From: Flavobacteriaceae bacterium
GTDB lineage: Bacteria; Bacteroidota; Bacteroidia; Flavobacteriales; Flavobacteriaceae
Length of the DNA stretch: 9,283 bases
NCBI GenBank assembly: GCA_947482805.1
Contig: CANKLK010000087.1
Span: forward strand, 1-9,283
Reading direction: 5' to 3'
Made by a program: the position numbers and the translations under genes. Positions 6,437 to 9,283 of this stretch are shown here, piece after piece. Every line of letters begins with the position of its first letter. Position 1 is the first letter of the stretch. The notes under the pieces are model-generated. The model was not told where the DNA came from and did no database searches. It was given only the letters and a program-made list of their open reading frames with translations.

Positions 6437-9283
6437 TACAGCAACTGTAATTGGACCAAGAGAACCACAACCATTTTTGTCACGTACATAAATATCATGA
6501 AGGCCCATAGGAACATTTTCAAAGAAATTGCTGTCGCGATAAGGTCCGTTGACATCATCAAGTGCAAATTCATAATCGCCTAAACCTGTTACATTTATTG
6601 TTATAGAATTAACATCAGCTAAATCAATTACATCAATGGATTGAATTGTGGCAACTTCAGAACCGGTTACAGTGATTACTCTGGTTTTTTTACATCCAAA
6701 AGTATTTGTAACATTAACACTATATACATCTGGTGTAGTAACGAGTAACGTTGGTGTTGTTATTCCTAACGGAACAGTATTAGTAAACCAATTAAACTGA
6801 TAGTCAGTAGTTGGTGATCCATCTAAAATTCCTCCATCAATTAGCGCATCTGTTGTAGGTAAACAAATAATGATGTTTTCCTCTAAGTCAATTTTTGGAG
6901 TTGGATGAACAACAAATGGAATGTTTAATTGTGCCTTACAAGCTGTATTAATTGGATTTTCAACAACCACTCTTACATTTTGTGTTCCTGTTGTAAAAGG
7001 ATTTGGCAATTGATTGGGAGTTGTACTTGGAATGAGCACATTATTTTCATCATAATAATATACATTCATTCCTGTTTGTAAACCAATAATGGTATTTAGA
7101 AAAGTACTTGTATCAAAATCGATAAATCCATCTTGGTCAATTGGATTGGGTTCATCGTCACATCTTGATGTTAAGTTAGGGTCAATGGCAAACGCTTGGG
7201 GTAAATCATCTACAATAAATTGGAAAGTCACTTCATCAAAACATGGACCATCTGGGGCTTGTGTTGAAGTGTTTACAACTCTTGCAGTAATTGTTGTTTG
7301 AATATTTACAGGAAAAGGATTTGGTAACGGATTATAAATGGTGCCAAAATTATCAGTATAAATTACGTCAACTCCATTTTGACCTTGTAAAATAGTACTT
7401 TCAATTGTAGAAGTATTAAAATTAAAAATACCATCTTGATCGTCATCACATTGACGGATAAGATTTATTGCATTAATTGGATTGGCAGTTGGCAAAGCTT
7501 CTACCACAACATCAAATGTTTTAAATCCATAGCAGGAATTGTCTAAAGTGCTTTCAACCCGAACCCAAATCGTTTGCGTATTTGGGAAACCAATGTTTCG
7601 ATAAGTTGTAGTGTTGGTTATTTCCAATGAATTTCCTAGAGCATCAGTTTCAGCAAGGAAATCAGCTTCGGTTTTATAATATTTTATACTGTAATTAGCA
7701 GTTGGTCCAGGCAGAAAACCAAGTAAATTATTGGTAATGCTGGTAAAATTATAAGGTCCCGAAATTCCATCTCTATCATCATTAACGGCATCCAAATAAT
7801 CATCACATAAATATTGATTTGGAATAACATAACTTGCCGGTATTTGAGTTACCGAAACTAATAAATCAATTCGGGCTACCCTAAAACATCCATTGCTATT
7901 TTGAACTCGTGCGTAGACGCTTCCACTTCCTGTAGTATAAGCAATTGGATTAGCAATTATAAAGGTATTGTTTTGAGTATTAGCTGCCGCAAGTGTTGTA
8001 TAGTAAGTTAATGTTTCGATTAAATAGTTAGCAGAAATAACATCATTCTTTTGAGTTAAATTGAAAGTTGAAATTCCGTCAGTATCATCGTCACATTGTT
8101 TTAATGAGATTGGCGTTGTAACTACGGGTAAAGGATATGTTGTAAGTATGGCTGCCGATGAATTTAGCCCACAAGTATTTCCGTTTTTATTTAAGAAGCA
8201 ACGATACTGATAACCAACCATTGATGGAGTCACATTAGACACTGTCAGTGCATTTGTACCCGCACCGGAATAAGTGGCATTGTCTGAAATAATTGACCAG
8301 GTTACTCCGCTATCGATAGATAATTGCCATTGATAAGTGTTTATTGCATTCGTACTTATTGTTAAAGTGACGCTTTGCAGCTCGCAGGCAGTACTATTTT
8401 GTGGTTGAGTGTTTATAATTATTGGTGCTGCTATTATGTAATTGGGGTTTGGATTTCCATAACCAATTCCACTTGTTACAAGTCCGAAGTTATTAACTGT
8501 TGGCGGTGTTGTTCCTCCTAATAATCCGTCAAGATTACTGTCAAAATAACCTGCTTCGATTACATCATTGCACAGATCATTATCGCTGTCCAATTCTATA
8601 GCGTTGTAAATTCCATCCGCATCTGTATCGGCAAGCACATAAATTGAGTTTATAATGCCACTATCAGTAGCTGTTTCTATAGGATTAAATAATCCGTTTG
8701 CACCAAAATTTGCACCATCAATTATTCCATTGTTATCAGCATCTGTAATAGTAAACCCGGCTTCATCTAAATCGTGAATTCCATCATTGTCTGAATCTAA
8801 ATCTAAATAATTTGGAATGCCATCTGTGTCGGTATCAGCCAAAATAATTCCTGTACCAAAAACATCGTCAATTCCATCGCCAGTGACGTCAACATTAGAA
8901 AGTGTTATGCCACTTTGTGCTTGCGCTTCAAATAAATCAAGAATAGAATCATTATCACTATCCAGATCGTTTTGGTCAGCAATTCCATCACCGTCAGAAT
9001 CTTTTGGGATGCAGGTGGCAAATAAATTCAAAGCCACTCTGCTTGTGGTTGTGTCTGAAAGATTGATGTTGGTAATTACAATTGAATTTATAAGATTTCC
9101 ATTTATAGAAAATGTGCCTGTACCGGCAGGTAATGAAACACTACTATTTAATCGAATACGTATTTCAAAAGAGGAATACTGCGTGATGCCACTTTCAAAA
9201 ACCCCATCATAATTGGTGTCAATTAGTAATTGGTTTGTTGGGTTTAAAATTGTTAATGTTTTATTTACGGGACACGTTATTCT
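6173..9283 (-). CDS. Large T9SS type B secreted multidomain protein (N-terminus outside window)
   Basis: The frame is open to the right edge (1036 residues visible; numbering below is from the edge). GTG at 9035-9037 is internal Val, because the frame continues upstream as GTFSINGNLINSIVITNINL. Domains in order: a beta-rich segment (1-93); Asp-rich thrombospondin type 3-like repeats (about 95-256); an Ig-like domain (about 286-384, with C300/C362/C371); four modules headed by Cys-Asp-Asp (about 387-793); a PKD/Ig-like module with two Cys (about 794-875); another beta module with NGCGSLG (about 876-950); and a T9SS type B/gliding-motility C-terminal domain (about 950-1036: YFTPNGDGYNDYWNVKG, IYIFDRFGKLL, W-DGTFNGQ-MPADDYWY, and final FTLKR). 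The tail sends the protein across the outer membrane via PorV/SprF-type T9SS export. It is probably an adhesin or surface matrix protein; no enzymatic domain is visible. The esterase gene follows after 7 nt. Confidence 0.92.
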   Translation of the reverse strand, partial: RITCPVNKTLTILNPTNQLLIDTNYDGVFESGITQYSSFEIRIRLNSSVSLPAGTGTFSINGNLINSIVITNINLSDTTTSRVALNLFATCIPKDSDGDGIADQNDLDSDNDSILDLFEAQAQSGITLSNVDVTGDGIDDVFGTGIILADTDTDGIPNYLDLDSDNDGIHDLDEAGFTITDADNNGIIDGANFGANGLFNPIETATDSGIINSIYVLADTDADGIYNAIELDSDNDLCNDVIEAGYFDSNLDGLLGGTTPPTVNNFGLVTSGIGYGNPNPNYIIAAPIIINTQPQNSTACELQSVTLTISTNAINTYQWQLSIDSGVTWSIISDNATYSGAGTNALTVSNVTPSMVGYQYRCFLNKNGNTCGLNSSAAILTTYPLPVVTTPISLKQCDDDTDGISTFNLTQKNDVISANYLIETLTYYTTLAAANTQNNTFIIANPIAYTTGSGSVYARVQNSNGCFRVARIDLLVSVTQIPASYVIPNQYLCDDYLDAVNDDRDGISGPYNFTSITNNLLGFLPGPTANYSIKYYKTEADFLAETDALGNSLEITNTTTYRNIGFPNTQTIWVRVESTLDNSCYGFKTFDVVVEALPTANPINAINLIRQCDDDQDGIFNFNTSTIESTILQGQNGVDVIYTDNFGTIYNPLPNPFPVNIQTTITARVVNTSTQAPDGPCFDEVTFQFIVDDLPQAFAIDPNLTSRCDDEPNPIDQDGFIDFDTSTFLNTIIGLQTGMNVYYYDENNVLIPSTTPNQLPNPFTTGTQNVRVVVENPINTACKAQLNIPFVVHPTPKIDLEENIIICLPTTDALIDGGILDGSPTTDYQFNWFTNTVPLGITTPTLLVTTPDVYSVNVTNTFGCKKTRVITVTGSEVATIQSIDVIDLADVNSITINVTGLGDYEFALDDVNGPYRDSNFFENVPMGLHDIYVRDKNGCGSLGPITVAVLGIPQYFTPNGDGYNDYWNVKGVSAQFNYLSTIYIFDRFGKLLKQIGTTGLGWDGTFNGQLMPADDYWYNIKFEDGRSAKGHFTLKR
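6905..8125 (-). repeat. Four degenerate Cys-Asp-Asp modules in the T9SS protein
   Basis: Four consecutive modules of about 93-116 residues (roughly 8125-7847, 7846-7499, 7498-7205, 7204-6905) share a plan. Each opens with a Cys-Asp-Asp motif and a DG(I/F) turn: QCDDDTDGISTFNL, LCDDYLDAVNDDRDGI, QCDDDQDGIFNFNTS, RCDDEPNPIDQDGFIDFDTS. A Y-Y or Y-T strand follows, then a (W/A)VRV/ARV strand, a second Cys near the end (NGCF, NSCY, GPCF, TACK), and a closing (F)(D)VVV-type strand. The DNA copies are diverged. One disulphide per module is likely once outside the cell. Confidence 0.8.
8516..9001 (-). repeat. Thrombospondin type 3-like Asp-rich repeats in the T9SS protein
   Basis: This part encodes repeated DxDxDG-type loops: DSDGDGIADQNDLDSDND, ADTDTDGIPNYLDLDSDND, DADNNGIIDG, ADTDADGIYNAIELDSDND and DSNLDGLLGG. 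Such loops bind calcium in thrombospondin type 3 and related repeats. The spacing of the three best units is irregular: about 50-70 residues lie between the LDSDND motifs, with ordinary sequence such as FEAQAQSGITLSNVDVTGDGIDD between. The calcium role is inferred from the family. Confidence 0.85.

Noticed and set aside
8516..9001. Asp-rich repeats as a possible DNA tandem repeat or CRISPR-like array
   Set aside because: The repeats exist at protein level only. Nucleotide units are diverged, irregularly spaced and in frame with a long gene, with no spacer structure.
8817..9212. Plus-strand open frame of 131 codons opposite the T9SS gene
   Set aside because: It mirrors the Asp-rich repeat coding (antisense of GAT/TCA codons gives Ser/Ile/Val). 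The minus-strand frame continues through the whole stretch with convincing domains.

Overview
The window looks like a chromosomal segment from a member of the Bacteroidota, most likely Flavobacterium or a close relative. The DNA is AT-rich. Two promoters fit the flavobacterial pattern TTG-(about 19-23 nt)-TAnnTTTG, and start codons follow A-rich stretches rather than Shine-Dalgarno sequences. One protein ends in a type B C-terminal secretion signal of the type IX secretion system (T9SS), which is specific to this phylum. Most of the window is ordinary chromosome; I see no phage, insertion sequence, CRISPR array or defence system.

Left part (1-973, plus strand): the 3' end of proS (prolyl-tRNA synthetase), then a well-formed promoter, tRNA-Glu(TTC) and rpsT (ribosomal protein S20). 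tRNA-Glu and rpsT are probably one transcript. A strong symmetrical hairpin with A and T tails (942-973) ends rpsT and also the operon arriving from the other side.

Two-component module (976-3113, minus strand): a membrane-anchored double-PAS histidine kinase and, 5 nt downstream, a stand-alone receiver protein without an output domain. The pair is transcribed divergently from typA.

Middle (3222-5140, plus strand): typA/bipA, a ribosome-associated GTPase, with its own promoter and terminator. The promoter position shows that translation starts at 3275, not at an upstream in-frame TTG.

Intergenic 5072-5253: 182 bp between convergent genes, filled with short repeat-like and palindromic elements. 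One GTCACCC...GAAGGGC-type palindrome sits in the loop of a larger inverted repeat that abuts and includes the stop codon of the next gene. This is the most unusual non-coding stretch of the window.

Right part (5254-9283, minus strand): a large multidomain secreted protein, cut by the window edge at its N-terminal side, followed after 7 nt by a predicted exported esterase of the esterase D/enterochelin esterase-like family. The large protein has Asp-rich, calcium-binding-like thrombospondin type 3 repeats, an Ig-like domain, four Cys-Asp-Asp-headed repeats, two further beta-rich modules and the T9SS type B tail. The two genes appear to form a surface/secretion operon; the substrate of the esterase cannot be read from the sequence.
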